NCBI GenBank assembly: GCA_020746105.1 | Contig: CM036619.1 | Span: 56,655,135 to 56,719,134 of the forward strand | Length of the DNA stretch: 64,000 nucleotides | DNA from: Trogon surrucura | Taxonomy: Eukaryota; Chordata; Aves; Trogoniformes; Trogonidae | Direction: 5' to 3' | Part shown: positions 36,901 to 51,900 of the stretch, piece after piece | How the letters are laid out: each line of letters starts with the position of its first letter | Position numbering within the stretch: the first letter of the stretch is position 1 | Position numbers and translations under genes: made by a program | The notes under the pieces: generated by a model | The model's database searches: none | What the model saw: only the letters and a program-made list of their open reading frames with translations | What the model was told of the DNA's origin: nothing

Positions 36901-39900
36901 TATGTGCTGAGGTTGGACAGCATGTAACAATCAAACAGCTCAAACTGTTTGCATTTTTTAAAAGAAATTTCCGGTTTGTTGTCCACACTGGAAGAAGTGT
37001 GAAATTGATTTATTTTTAATATGACTTTGTTACACTGTTGGGATACTACTTGAAAGAATACTGGTAAAAACACCACCAGCTCTGGTGTTCTGTTTGATTT
37101 TGGCCTCTGAAGCTCAGCTCTCGAAACATACTGGGAAAAATGCTAGATGAAAGCTTCTGGTCAGATTTTTCTGTGGAAAGACTGATTTTTTTGTGTGCCA
37201 CTGCAGCTGTCATCTGAAATGATTACAAGTATTCTGATTACTGCTGTAGAGTTTGAAGAGTATCTTCTGTGTTGCAATTCAGATCAGAAAGGTGTATCCC
37301 ATTGGAAATTTAGTACTTGAGGATGCATGCAGATGTTAAGCTGCTGAATGTTCGAATATTTTAAACAGCAGATCTGGACTTTTTAGCATTACTGAAACCT
37401 TGTGTAAGCTATAGTAGGTTTAAATACAAAGTAAGTTTAAAAGGAAAAAGGGAAAAATCACTTGTTTGTTTAGTTCTGTTTTTCAAATCTGCTAGTATTC
37501 CTTGACATCTGAAAGCCTCTCTAATTATCCAATTTATTAGCTATCCTACCTTACACAAGAGAAGAGTTACTCCAGGAGGAAGGGTTTATAATGCAGCCCC
37601 TACTGAATTAAATTATTAATATTGCATCTAATATTGCAACCTGAAAGAATTACTTGTGTATTACGTAGTGATTTAAATGTTCATGTTTAGCAGTAGTGAA
37701 ATATTTCTCCTGCTCTTGTTATTTCAATGGTGAGAACACTTTAGAGTGAATAATACTTTATTGTTAGATTCTTAAGACTTTATTCTAGTAGAATTATGAG
37801 CTACCAATTTTAGTATATTTTTAATGTGTGTTTGACAACAATAACAATGTAACCAAATAAAGTAAATTGCAGGTATGGAATTCAAAATAATGTGGAGATT
37901 AAGTTTAAGTAGCAGACAGGCCTTTGATGTTAGTAACATGACAGTTCTTTTAGTAATGGTACTCTTTAAGTGGGAAATATAACAAGAACAGACATATATG
38001 ACTGAGTTGGACTCATGCTGCTGATTTTAAAGCTTAAGCTAAATACAAACATTAGTGTCTTTAGAGGAACTTATTCCGTGTTACACCATCTTTATTAATG
38101 GTGGGTTTTGTTGTTGTTGAGGCTAAAGATACCATTGTCTGCATTTAATATTAAATGCAGGACAATCTCCTTTTAGTCTGTATTTTATCTAATATATCAA
38201 GTAGATAATATTCTCTTTACCAGAATTCATGGTAATGATCCGTGGTGTACTTTACCCTTGAGATAGGTGCTTATTGCCTTTTTACTGTGTTTTTTGACCA
38301 CTAACATCATGATAGTAACAAGCTGAGGTGAATATGAAATTATGATACAGAAAGAAAATGTAAGAAAAAAATCTTGTCTGTTTTGAAAAAAACACTGTAT
38401 TGTATTCCTGTCTTTTCTCTGTCAGCTAAAACCCTGATAGAATTAAATCTGGCCAAAGATGTCAATAGCAACAAGAAAAGGCTCTGTAGGCATGTCAGTG
38501 ATGAAAGGAAGACTAGGGAAAATGTTGTCCCTCTCCAGAAGGAAATGGCAGACCTGGTTACCTGGGATATAGAGAAGATTGAGGTACTCAATGACTTTTT
38601 TTACCTCAATCTGCACCAGTAAGTGCTTCAGCCACACAGCCCAAGTTGCACAAGGCAAAAGTAGGGAGTCGGAAAATGAAGAACTGCCAACTCTAGGAGA
38701 AAGTCAGGTTTGGGGCCATCTAAAGAACCTTAAGGTACTTAAGTCCATGGGACCTCTTGAGGTGCATCCATGGGTCCTAAAGGAACTGACAGATGAAGTA
38801 GGTAAACCACTGTTCTTGTGTTGGAGAAGTCATGGCAGTCTGTGAAGTTTCCACTGACTAGAAAGCGTGAAACATAACCTACATTTTAAAAAGGTGGGAT
38901 AAGGAAGACCCAGGGAACTACAGACCAGTTAGTCTCACCTCTGTTCCTGGCAAGATTGTGGAGCAGATCCTCATGGAGGCTATGCTAGGGCACATGGAAA
39001 ATAAAGAGATGGTTTGAGACAGCCAGCATGGCTTCACTGAGGGCAAATCATGCCGACAAATTTGGTGGCCTTCTGCGACAGCGACAGAGTTACAGCATTG
39101 GTGGACAAGGAAAGAGCAACTCTGTCTGGACTTCTGCAAAGCATCTGATGCTGTCCCACATGACATCGTCCTTATATGTAAATTGGAGAGACAAGGATTT
39201 GATGGATGGATGACTTGGTGGATAAGAAATTGTCTGAATGGTCCCACTCAAAGTATTGTGGTCAATGGTTTGATGTCAAGTGGAGACCAGTGGAGTTCCT
39301 CAGGGATCAGTATTGGGACTAGCACTGTTTAACATCTTTGTCAGCATCACGGACAGTGGGATTGAGTGCACCCTCAGCAGGTTTGTTGATGGCACCAAGC
39401 TGTGTGGTGTGACTGACATGCTGAAAAAAAGGGATGCCATCCAGCTTGACAGACTTGAGAGGTAGACCCCTGCCAACCTCACAAAGTTCAACAAGATCAA
39501 GTACAAGGTATTGCACTTGGGTCAGGGCAATCCCAAGCACGGGTATAGGCTGGGTGATTTGTAGATTAAGAGCAGCCCCGTTAAGAAGGACTTGGGGATG
39601 CTGGCTGATGAGATGCTCAGCATGAGCTGACAATGTGTGCTGGCAGCCCAGAAAGCCAACCATATCTTGGGCTGCATTAAAAGAAGCATGGTCAGCAAGT
39701 CAAGGGAGGTGATTCTTCCCCTCTTTTCTGCTCTTGTAAGACCCCAGCTGGAGTACTGTGTCCAACTCTGGAGTCCCTAACACAACAAGGACATGGACCT
39801 GTTGGATTGTGACCAGAGGAGGGCCATAAAGATGATTAGAGGACTGGAGCACCTCTCCTATGAGGACCAGGCTGAGAGAGTTGTGGTTGTTCAGCCTGGA

Positions 39901-42900
39901 GAAGAGAAGGCTCTGGGCAGACCTCATTGCAGCCTTCCAGTAGGGCTTGGCCTAAAGGAGGCCTAAGAGGAAGGCTGGAGAGGGACTTTGTACAAGGGTG
40001 TATAGTGATTGGGCAAGGGATGTAATGACTTTAAACTGGAAGAGGGTGGATGTAGATTAGATACAAGGAAGAAGTTTTTCACTGTGGGTGTGGTAAAGCA
40101 TCTGGAACAGGTTGTCCAGAGAAGTTGTGGAAACTCCCTCCCTGGAAGTGTTCAAGGACAGGTTGGATGAGGCTTTGGAGCAAGCTGGTCTAGAGGGAGG
40201 TGGTGCTGCCCATGTCAGGGGGCTTGGAACTAGATGTTCTTTAGAGTCTCTTCCAAAGCGAAGCATTCTGTGATTCTTACACCAGTCCCCAGTAAAGCAA
40301 GTGTGCCAGCCTCTAGTAAGCTGTATAGGCTCTGCTTGCCCCTTTGACAGAGGAAGATCAGCTCTTTTAGGATTAAGAAATGCGCATTGTCTTATTTTTT
40401 AGAAGACAGGTACATCACCTGCATGGAAGCTGAGTGTCACTGTGGGAGCTCAGGTAAAATCTGGTGTTACCCATAGTAAACAGTGCTAGCCTAGAATTAG
40501 CCTTTAGGAGCTGTGGACATTGAGGTGTGTCAGCTTTCTTATAAAGACTTTTTTGCATTATGACATTTACATGCAGGTTGATAATAACTAGTTCTCAGGT
40601 GCCAGAGTAGGGGAAGTGAAAGATTCTGCATTATTGCTCTAATATATGGATAGCTACCTGAGAGCCATGGTTATTTGTAGGTGTTACTAATCTTGCATCG
40701 TCATCGGCTTATTATTTCTCATAATTCAGATTTATAAAGTTGAAGTAGTAATCCATGAAGCCTAAGATGTTATGCTTCATAGACTGTGAATAATTTTATC
40801 ATAGGTGATTTGTCAGAGTCAGAATTTTTCTTCCAGGTGAAGAAGATATTTGAATGGTCATGATTTTGATATTTCAAGAGGAAGGAATTATGTTAATTGC
40901 CCGTGCATGGTATGAATTATCTTCAGGTTGTTTTCACAGATGTCTGAATAGTAATTTCTTGAAATTAATTTATGGAAATAAACAATGTCCTCACTTTCTT
41001 TTATATCAGCTGTGTCACCTATGTTTTTTTCAGAAAGTAGTATAGAATTCCATTTGGAGTAATTAAGTGCTTTCTGTATGTGATGGTCAAGGCAGTTTTG
41101 ACTCACTATATGAGACTGATCTTTCGTTTTTAGGTATTTTTCCTTCAGTACTCTTGGTGGAAGATGATCAAGTCAGGGAATACTTAAGTAAAGTGGACAT
41201 ACCTAAGCCCATGGACCCTGATGGATTCAGTGCTGAGAGAGCTGGCAAATGAAGAAACAGGCTGACAGGAACTGTGTGAAGTTCAAGAAGGAGAAGTGCA
41301 AAGTTCTGCATCTGGGGAGGAACAACACTCAGTGCACTGCTACAGGCTGGGGTCTGACCAGCTGGAAAGCAGCTTTGCAAAAAGGGCCCTGGGGGTTGGA
41401 CACCAAGTTGACCATAAACCAGCACTGTGCCCTTGTAGCAAAAAACGCTGATGTTATCCTAGAGAGACTGGTGGGGAGAAATTTTGTGAAATACAACAAG
41501 GACAAGCATAGAGTCTTGCATCTGGGAAAGAACCCCATGTACCAGTATAGGTTGGGGGCTGACCTGTTGGAGAGCAGCTAGGGGAAAGGGACCTGGGGTT
41601 CGTGGTGGACAGCAGGGTGACCATGAGCCAGCAATGTGCCCTTGTGGCCAAGAAGGCCAACGGCATCCTGGGGTGTATTAGAAGGGGAGTGGTTAGTAGG
41701 TCAAGAGAGGTCCTCCTCCCCCTCTACTCTGCCCTGGTGAGGCCACATCTGGAATATGGTGTCCAGTTCTGGGCCCCTCAGTTCAAGAAAGACAGGGAAC
41801 TGCTTGAGAGAGTCCAGCGCAGAGCCACAAAGATGGTGAAGGGAGTGGAACATCTCCCTTATGAGGAAAGGCTGAAGGAGCTGGGTCTCTTTAGCTTGGA
41901 GAAGGGGAGGCTGAGGGGTGACCTCATTAATGTTTATAACTATGTAAAAGGTCAACGTCAGGAGGACGGTGCCAGGCTCTTCTCAGTGATGTCCAATGAT
42001 AGGACAAGGTGCAATGGGTGCAAGCTGGAGTATAAGGGATTTCACATAAACATAAAGGAAAAACTTCTTCACTGTGAGGGTGATGGAGCACTGGAACAGA
42101 CTGGCCAGAGAACTCGTGGAGTTGTCTTCTCTGGAGACATTCAAAACCTGCCTGTACATCTTCCTGTGTGACCTACTGTAGGTGATCCTGCTCTGGCAGA
42201 GGAATTGGACTTGATGATCTTTCGAGATCCCTTCCAACCCCTAATGTTCTATGATCCTGGGCTGAATTTGGAGGATTATTGCCAGCAGGTCAAGGAAGAT
42301 GATTCTTCCCCTCTGCTCAGCACTGGTGAGGTAACGTCTGGAGTACTGGGTCCAGTTCTGGGCTCACCACTGTAAGAGAGACATGGGCATACTGGAGAGA
42401 GTGCAATGAAGGGCCACAAAGATGATGGACTGGAGCATCCCTCTTGTGAGGGAAGGCTGAGAGAGCTGAGCCTGCTCAGCATGGAAAAATGAAGACTCAA
42501 GGAGGATCTTAGCAATGTGTACAAATACCTGAAGGGAGGGTGGGAAGAAAAGAGAGCCAGGCTCCTTGCAGTGGTGCCCGGTGACATGACCAGAAGCAAT
42601 GCGCACAGCCTGGTTCCCTCTGAACATCAGGAAATTATTATTTTTTTTTTTTTTTCTGTGAGGGTGGCCAGGTTGCCTGAGAAAGCTGTGAAGTCTCATC
42701 CTTTGAGTTATTCAGAAGCTGTTTAGAGATGGTCCTTGGCAACTGATTCTGGGTGGCTCTGCCTGAGCAAGGGATTTGGTCCAGATAACCTCCAGAAGTC
42801 CCGTCTAACCTCAACCATTGCATGATTGTTATTTCGAATGATGGGAAAGAAAATCAAATTTTGGCCTAATAAAAGAAATTCCTTATTGAGTTACCTGAAT

Positions 42901-45900
42901 TTGGATTATATGATGCTATATTAATGTAACTTATTCTTGCTTTATTACATTATTACTTCTAATTCTGGGAAAATGAATTGATGGAGATCTTACTCTGTTC
43001 CTGTCAGGTCTTCTAGACAAGTCAGTTGTTTTGACAATTTGTCTTGCTGGCTTTATGATATTACTGCTAGTTTTTATCCTGCTGACTTTAACTCAGTTCT
43101 CATTTGTTAGGGCTCAAATTGTCAAATACGGTAAATTATTTTTCTTTGCCTGGCAAACCTGACTTTATTGGGGTCTGGAAGAAAACTACCCTGTCTGAGC
43201 TTTTTTTGGTAGATGCCTTCAAGTGTTCTGTGTGTTTGGAGTGCTCTTGGAATTTCAAAGGTGATGAAGCAGTTGTGAAAGCACAGCATCCCACTTAGAT
43301 CATATAATCCCAATAGTTTTTTTAAGTTAACACTGTAACTCACGTTTTAAGGAATTTGGATTCCTTTTGCCAGTCTGTATACTTTTTAATGTGTACTTAC
43401 ATTGTTTTTTAGATGTGGCTGAATATATCACTTTACTGTGCCAATTCACAGCTTAAACTTTATTTCTGTGCATGAGATAGTGCTTTCTTGCAGAGTCAGC
43501 TTAGTTATATAGCTTTTATAATAGCTACAGTTCAGTGTCTTAAAGAGGACAATACTTAATGCTTAAGTAATTTCATATAAAATGGTGTTGAATTTGTTTA
43601 ATAGTACATGCTCATTTTGTACAAGTCTACAAGTTATCTGTCTTCTAATTATCAAAGATCCTATATAATTTTATTAAATTATAATTTCTTATCCAATTGT
43701 AGGTAGAGGTGGCATTCTGTGACAGGCTCTGTGTGTACATTATGACAGCCTTACTAATTTTGAATGAAGCTTCTTGATAACCAAACCTGTCAGTTCCTCA
43801 GAAGTTTTTTATGTTTGCTCTGTACTACCAGCAAGTAGAAATACAGATAGTAATCTCTCATCTTCCCCAGGGGTACCACAGGTTGAGGACCTTTGTCTAA
43901 GGTCTTCCTTCCTACTCTAGAAAGTCATGCATATTGACATCATCATTTTTTACCATATGTTTGAGTGTCCCAGATGGTGGAAGGATGACTTCTGGAACTG
44001 AGAGACACCTGAGTTTGAAGAGAAGAATGACACCATTGATTGTATGGGTCCTGCCTGTCCAGTAGTATTTTGGTTTTACTGCACTGTAACTGGCAAGCTT
44101 GTGGCAAGTCGGGAAACTTGGCACTGTGTTTCATCAGTGGAAACTGGCTCTGCAGAGGCCGTATAGTTTCTTCGTACCCACTAGTTGCTGTAGTCTGAGA
44201 TGTGTAGTTGCCAGAGACAAACCTGACATTAATGTTGTGGTGGTGGCACTGTAAGTCTGGTGGAATAGAAATTCAGGTCTTTTTTTTTTTTTTTTTCATT
44301 CTGATGGCTAGTATTTCTGAGGGTGATTAGGCAGGTGTCTGTCATTCCTTTCTAAGGCCCTTGGAAGTCGAGAAGACAGGAAAAATACAGACAAGCATTG
44401 TCACAGCTCCATTCAAAACAGGTGGAATAACCTGGCACTCTCACAGCTTTTATTCTAGGAGAATGCTCTAATTGGTGTCTTGAATTTACACGACTAAGTG
44501 GATTGCTGAACTCTCTATCCCTTTTAACATAACTCTGACTCCCAGAGGTTGTTAGGTTGAAATTAAAGGTGTCCTTTATTTCTCCACTCCCCCAAGGGTA
44601 GCGGTGTTTGTGTTTCTGTGAACGGAAACTCCAGAATCCTTTTCTGCTATTGCATGATTTCTTTTTTGAAGGGTATGTCATATTAATTTAGGTTATGTGA
44701 CTCCTCTGAATGGTAATAAGTATTTTTCCTGATTTACTCTCCTTATGTCTGTTCCTGCCTGTCCATGCTCAGATCATATAGTCATAGAGTAGCCTAGCTT
44801 GGAAGGGACCTTAGAGATATCTATTCCAACCTTCCTGCCGTGGGCAGGGAAGCCTCTCAACTAGACCAGGTCACTGAAGGCCTCATCCAACCCGGCCTTG
44901 AACATCTCACGGGAGGGGGCATCCACAACCTCTATGGGCAATCTGTTTCAGAGTCTTACCACCCTCATACTGAAGAATTTTTTCCCAAGATCCCATCTAA
45001 ATCTGTTCTCCTTTAACTTAAATCTATTTCCCCTTGTCCTCTTGGTGGACAGTCTTGTAAAAAGTTCCTCCTCAGCCTTCCTGTAGGTTCCCTTCTGGTA
45101 TTGGAAAGCAGTTATAAGGTCCCTGCAGAGTCTTCTCTTTCCAAGGCTGAACAATCCCAGCTCCCTTAGCCTATCCCATAGCAGAGGTGCTCCAGCCCCT
45201 GGCTCGTCTTTGTGGCCGTCCTCTGAACTCGTTCCAACAGATCTGTATTCATCTTACGGTGGGGACGCCAGAACTGGACGCACTATTTGAGGTGGGGTCT
45301 CAGAAGAGCAGAGTAAAGGGGGAGAATCACCTCTCTTGATCTGCTGGTCACACTCCTCTTAAGGCATCCCAGGGTACGGTTGGCCTCGGGGCTGCATGGG
45401 CGCACTGCCGGCTCGTGTTGAGCTTCTCGTCTATCAACACCTCCAAGTTCTCTTCAGGGCTACTCTCAACCCACTCTGTACCCAGTTTATATTTGTGCCT
45501 GGGTTTGCCCTGACCCAGGTGCAGGACCTTGCACTGTGGCTTATTGAAGCTCATGCAATTTGCACTGGTCCATTTCTCAAGCCTATCAAGGTCCCTCTGG
45601 ATGGCATCTCTTCCCTCAAGTGAGTCCACGGCACCACACAGCTTGGAGTTGTCGGCAAACTTGCTGAGGGTGCATTCAGTGCCATTGTCCATGTCACTCA
45701 CAAAGATGTTGAACAGCACTGGACCCAGAACAGACCCCTTGTCACTGGTCTCCACGTGGACATTGAGCCGTTGACCACAACTCTTTGAGTGTGACCTTCT
45801 AGCCAGTTCTTTATCCACCAGGTGGTCCATCCATCAAGTCCATGTCTCTCCATCTTAGAGACAAGGATGTCATGTGGGACAGTGTCAAACGCCTTGCACA

Positions 45901-48900
45901 AGTCCAGGTAAATGACATCAGTCCCTTTTCTCATGTAAAGCAGCACTGTAGTTTTGTCATAGAAGGCCAGGATTTGCCCTTAGTGAAGCCATGTTGCCTG
46001 TCATCGATCACCTCGTTATTTTTCATATGCCTTAGTACAGCTACCAGGAGAATCTGTTCCATGATTTTACCTGGCACGGAGGTGAGGCTGACTCGTCTGT
46101 AGTTCCCTGGGTTTTCTTTACTTCCCTTTTTTAAAAAAATGTGGGTTATGTTTCCTCTTTTCCAATCTGTGGGAACTTCACCAGACTGCCATGACTTCTC
46201 AAATATGATGGCTAGTGGTGTAGCAACTTCAGCTGCCAGTTCCTTCAGAACCCGTGGATGTATCTCATCGGGTCCCATGGACTTGTGCACCTTCAGGTTC
46301 TCTAGGTGTTCCTGGACTTGGATGGTTCTTCACTCTCCCAGCCAACGTCCTCTGGGATTTGGGTGGTGTGGCTCAAGTGGCTACCAACGAAGACTGAAGC
46401 AGAAAAGTCATATCAGTGCTGTCTGTATGCCACTAAACTGCCAAAATAGTTAGGTTCTGCAGGAACACTGAAATTTAGTAGTCTTTTCCTTTTGTGCACC
46501 AGTTTGTTACCAGCTACTTATTAAATCTTGTGATTGAGAGTCTCAAGAGGCTTTATACAACTTTTTTTTTTTTCCCTTTAAAGCTTATAGAAAGCAGGTG
46601 AAAGGCAAAGCTGTTGGAAGGGTGCTCTGGAGCTTGAAAAAGATTTAAGTCCACTCTGACAAAGATGTCTGATACTAAAAAATGTCCCTGAGCCAAAGGC
46701 TGTCTTTTGGGATGTATTCAGAAAACTCAAAGAAGGTCACTGCATTCAAGTACCTTGGGAACAAAAGCAAATTTTATTTTATTTTACTTTTAAAAAAAAT
46801 ACTTGTGGTGGTAGAACTGACAGTAAATAACCAGGATAATTTGAAGAGTATTTTGAATCCTGTTTTGTTATTATGCACTTCGAGAAGGCAGACATGAGAA
46901 GACCTTTCATACCTTAAAAGAAACAGAACATACCTTTTTTTTTTTTAAAGCTTAAAAATGAGTTTATAAATTCACTGCTGCTTTGTCTTGAAATAAGCTA
47001 TTTTTTGATTAGTATAGCTCCTTTTGTTGATGTCTGTGCCTTTCAAAATGAGTTTCTGAACTGAGCTTTTTTTGCTTTGAACAGAATTCCGTTAGTAATG
47101 GTGGAGAAGAGTGAGAATTGTCTGGAGTTGCAATTAAAAAAAAGCAACCCACACCTTTGAAAGCCAGCTTCAAGGTGCTGTATGCCACTGGGCACTGCAA
47201 AGGCAATGCCTAGGTGGCTATTAGTAAAACTCTCAGAATAACTTCCTTGAAAATGTTTGTGTAGTTTGAAAAAAAAAAACATTTGGTCTTTTCTGAGTAT
47301 ATCACCAGTCTTAGATTTAGAGGAGTGTTCAGCTGCCTGATTTTAGATCAGCTTGTGGTATGGGTGATGGGAGTTATTTTTGGATCATGCTCTATAAGTG
47401 AATGCAACTGGATTCTGCAAGAGCTATGAAGAAGTAAGTGGCTGGAAATTTTCAAGTAGTTCTGTACATCTCTTTGGTGGGGGCTGTATCGAATTTGCTT
47501 GGATTGAGAGGGTGACTGTTTCATCCACCATATTAAGTCAGATTATAAATAAAGTTTCAGACAAGTAATCCCAGTTCCTGTGTTCTCAAAAGAGCCTTTT
47601 TGAATGTAAACCTAGCTTGTGTATCTTCGTCTGCATCTCGGTATTCTGGTTCTCACTGATTCCTGCTTCAGTTGTTACTGATTTGTATCTTGGTGTTTTG
47701 TGTCAAGACTGTTTAGCAGTCTCTCAAAATCAAGGATTTGAAGTGAGTTACAGAAGCAAAGACACGGGTCAGATAGTGAGCCCTAGTGGCCAGTATCATT
47801 TCCTTCACACCCCTCTGTGGAATAAGGTGTTCAGAAAAGAATTGACTGTCTTTGTCTCATGCAATTCGTGGTTTTGTTGTACCTTACCACATCTTCATAT
47901 CACATATATTTTTTTCATCCAGTTAAATCGCAAGTTTGCTTTTTTGTGATTTTTTTTTTTTTTAATGGAAAAGTAGTTGTCATGTTTTCAATACTGATAG
48001 AAAGTACTTTTTGCAGTTTTTTAATGTGTAACTTTTCAAGAACAATAAAGGAAGTTCTTAGAAGTTAATGTACTCATGAAATATTACTAAATTTTGTTTT
48101 TATATGAAATCCCATTTTCTAAGTTACATTCTTTTAGTGCCTGTGCAGTCTTGCTTTCAGTTTACACAGGCGTAAGGGAGATGAACACAGCTCAGAACAC
48201 TGTGAACCTTATTTTTTTTCATGCTGTTACTGTCAAGCATCACATGGAGGTGTTCGCTGTTGGAAAACGTGCTTTTGCAGTTTGACATTGAAATTATGCC
48301 TCTTGCCTGACCCAATCTGAGCGGCAGTTCCTATCCTGATGTTTTAATGTAAACATGATTTAGAGAATACACTGTATCGAATATGTAAATAGACAACTAC
48401 AGCTTCTTTTCTGTGGATCGGCTAGAGTATATGCATAAACAGAATATCATCTCTTGCCTATTTTGGGTTTAAAGAATGTCTATTCCTGTGAAGTCTATAG
48501 GAGCTCAAAAGCGCAACAGAAGTTGAAATCTCTAGAGCAGTTTGTATGTTTCAGTGTTATAGTGTTTTCTTTCTTTAAGGTGATAGAGTGTGCCTCACAT
48601 GTAACAGTATGTGTGCTTACAAATGTATGATTTAGCCTGCTTTTAGAAGTTAGCTGCCATCAAGTTATATTTTAAGAGTAATTTGTGCTGTGTAAACAGA
48701 TTTATTTTCCAGAGATACATGCATATTTTTTTTTAAAAAAAACCCAACAATCTTTTTTTTCAGGTCCTTTTACAGATGTAGTAACTACAAATCTTAAACT
48801 ACGAAATCCATCAGAAAGAAAAGTATGCTTCAAAGTGAAGACCACAGCTCCTCGTCGGTACTGTGTGAGGCCGAACAGCGGAATTATTGACCCAGGATCA

Positions 48901-51900
48901 TCTGTAATTGTTTCAGGTAAAAAATAAATATATGCAGTTGTAGGTTAGATGCTTTTAGGTCTTTCGTGAAGTTCTCTAATGCTTGATCTTAGACAGCATT
49001 TGAAGTATGTCAACTTTTTAAAAAGATATTTTTAATAATAAAACTGACCCCCTTCATTAGTGCAAAGTCAACTTGATACAGAGCTGCAATGATACATGAA
49101 AAATCCTCCATACAGAAATACTTGCATTTGTCACATTTATCTACAGCTCACTGAAAGGCAGAGAAGTTGGAAATAAGCAGTGACATTAACAGTACTTTTG
49201 TTTCAGACTATTATATTCATGTTTATATCTTGAAGTAGGGCATTCCTTGGCTGCTCTGTTTAAAGTTTAACATTTGACAGTTCATTGCATTTAAAAAAAA
49301 AACCAACTTAATTCTCACATTTCGTTCTCAATTGTAGACAAGTTGTTTTTACCTTAGTATTGTTCCCTGAACAGGGGAATTTTTTCGTAATTCTTTTGTC
49401 ACAGTAGTGTATGTTAAGTGGCAATCACTAAATTGCTTTAAAAAAATATTTGTTTTTTAGGTAGATGGGGCAGTTTGTAGCCGTTAAATTTGAAAAACCT
49501 AGTATGTTTCTCTATAGAGACGCTTTTCTTCTCATACTGTTTTTGCTTTTTGGTGAGGGGATTAAAAAATTAATCCATACTTGCCAGCAGACTGAGAGTC
49601 CGGAAGCCAGACAATATTTTCTTGTTTTCCATGAAATTCCGTGTATGTCTGTCTTACTTATTTAATTCCGACAGTCTGTGAGATTTTAATATATTATGGT
49701 CTAATCCTATACTGGGACCGTACAATGTCAGGAAGATCAGGTGTTAATCATCGGAATAGATGTTCTTAAGAAAATGGGAAAAGACTGTGGGTATCAGTCT
49801 TCTGAATTTTCGTAGGTCATTCCCTGATCATAGTGAAGTAGGAATCACCAGAATAAAGGAGATTATCAAACCAGTGCCTGGTGTTGGGTATCTTTCACAT
49901 GGGTAGCCATACATCATGATCAAGATATTGCTGCACCTCTTCTCCAGAGAATTGAATATGTTGAAATAGTCTATTTACCTGTTGTAAATTGTGTTTTCAT
50001 AGTTACAAATCATCCTTCCAATGCTTTGAATATTTCATTTTTTTAAATGAGTCACTACTGGATCTGTAAACAACATTTCAGCTTCAGTTTCAGCAGTAAA
50101 CGGAAGCAGTATCGTATTGCTCAACTCTTTCAGTTTCCGTAACATGGAATCTTTGATATCTCTTTTACTATATTACTGGATTCTCATGCTACAGTGACCC
50201 CAAGATGCTTTATGTGTAGTAGTTTAGTTGCAGTGACTCCACAATGCTTTTCACAATTCTCCGAAGTGCCAGCTTCATTGTTTTGGTTTAAACATATAAT
50301 TTCTTTTGGGTTGCTTGGTAAGGCAAGTGCACAGGTAATTTTTCTAGTGACCCACTTTATCTCCACTCTCAACTGAACGTTTTCAGTGCTGACTCATCTT
50401 CCATATAATTAAAAAGATTTCTCTCATGTTGTGCAAAGAGAAGTCACTACAGGATAGCATGGGCTGAAACTTTGTGTTCAAAACTAGATGTTGAGATCGT
50501 GTTAGCTGTCTTCAACCTGTATAATGCATCATGCTGATTCAGAGTCAAGCCACTTTTTAAATTAATTGTTGCATGTGTGATTTATGGGTAGGTGAAAAGC
50601 TGAACATAAGCCAACAATGCTAACAGCCCAGAAGGCCAACTGTATCCTGGGCTGCATCAAAAGAAGTGTGGCCAGCAGATAGAGAGAGTTGATTCTGCCC
50701 CTCTAGTTGACTCTGATGAGACCTCACCTGAAGTACTGTGGCCAGCTCTGGACCCCTCAACACAGAAAGGATATGGGCTTGTTGGAGCAGGTCCAGAGGA
50801 GGGTCACAGAAATGATCAGAGGACTGGAGCACCTCCCCTACAAGGACAGGCTGAGAGTTGGGGTTGTTGAGCCTGGAGAAGAGAACGCTCTAGGCAGACC
50901 TTACAGTGGCCTTCCAGTACCTGAGGCGGACCTACAAGAAAGCTGTGGAGGGACTACGTACAAAGGCATGAAGTGATAGGATGAGGAGGAATGCTTTTAA
51001 ACTACAGCAGAGTGGATTTAAATTAAACATTAGGAAGAAGTTCTTTGCTGTGAGGGTTGTAAAACACTGGAACAGTGTTAAAGATGCGCCTGTTCAGTGC
51101 AGGGGATTGCAAGAGATGATCTTTAAAGGTCCCTTCCAACCCAACGCATGCTATGATTCTGTGATCCTGTGATTTAACAGTCATTTTAAGGAAGTCTGTG
51201 GACATTTTAGTTATCATTCAGTTGTGAATCACTAGGAAACCTTCTTCAGCCATGTTTATATGTCTTATTAAAAAAACTACTAATTTGGTAAGACCTGTTT
51301 TTTTCTTTACCTTGATGTCCAAAATTAAGTATTTATTATTGCATTATGTATTGCTTGTTGTTAAATTGTTCACAACAGTTGCTTGTTGATTTTTCTTTTG
51401 AGAATACGGTGTGTTACTCTTCTATCACAGATTGTAACTGTTACTTGTTACTGGTTCTTCCTTCTGGTTTTCAGACCCCTTTAAGATTTATCTTGTGGGA
51501 GTAAAGCCATCCTGTGTAGAAAACCTATCCCTATTAACAACAGACTTGCTTTCATAACTGTTTGTTTCAGTTCCTCTAGAAATGGTCTCTGGACTACTCA
51601 GGGATTCCAGGAACATGCTGAAAACTGTGTCTTCATATATTCGTGAGAGATTTTCCATGCTTACTTAAAACTCCAAAGAGCTTGAAGAGCTCTTAGATAA
51701 TGTGGATTGCCTTTTTCTGGTGTTTTTCAACTCAATCAGATTTTCAGTTGTTACCGAGTGGTCGAAGAACATAAAGTTATTTAACTAGTTACCCAAGGAT
51801 TCTGCCAGCATGTGAAGAAGTTCTCTGATGGTGGAAAGCTGACTTTGCCGTCTTTCAAGTTACTCCTTCTGTTCCCTTGGCTTCAGGAAACTGAAGGACT

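Larger units (their letters stand above)
27974..48763 (+). other. VAPA: VAPA intron 1 (20.8 kb)
   Basis: The first part lies in the CpG island and carries a YY1-like site and a CA repeat. The rest is AT-rich and non-coding. It contains seven CR1 insertions or remnants (two of them nested), a C10 run at 32553-32562, several T runs, a near-perfect 33-bp palindrome at 38134 and no conserved coding exon that I can find. Confidence 0.85.

Noticed and set aside
41602..42171. 189-codon frame that looks protein-like
   Set aside because: It is the C-terminal end of CR1 pol plus 3'UTR in the nested element, not a host gene.
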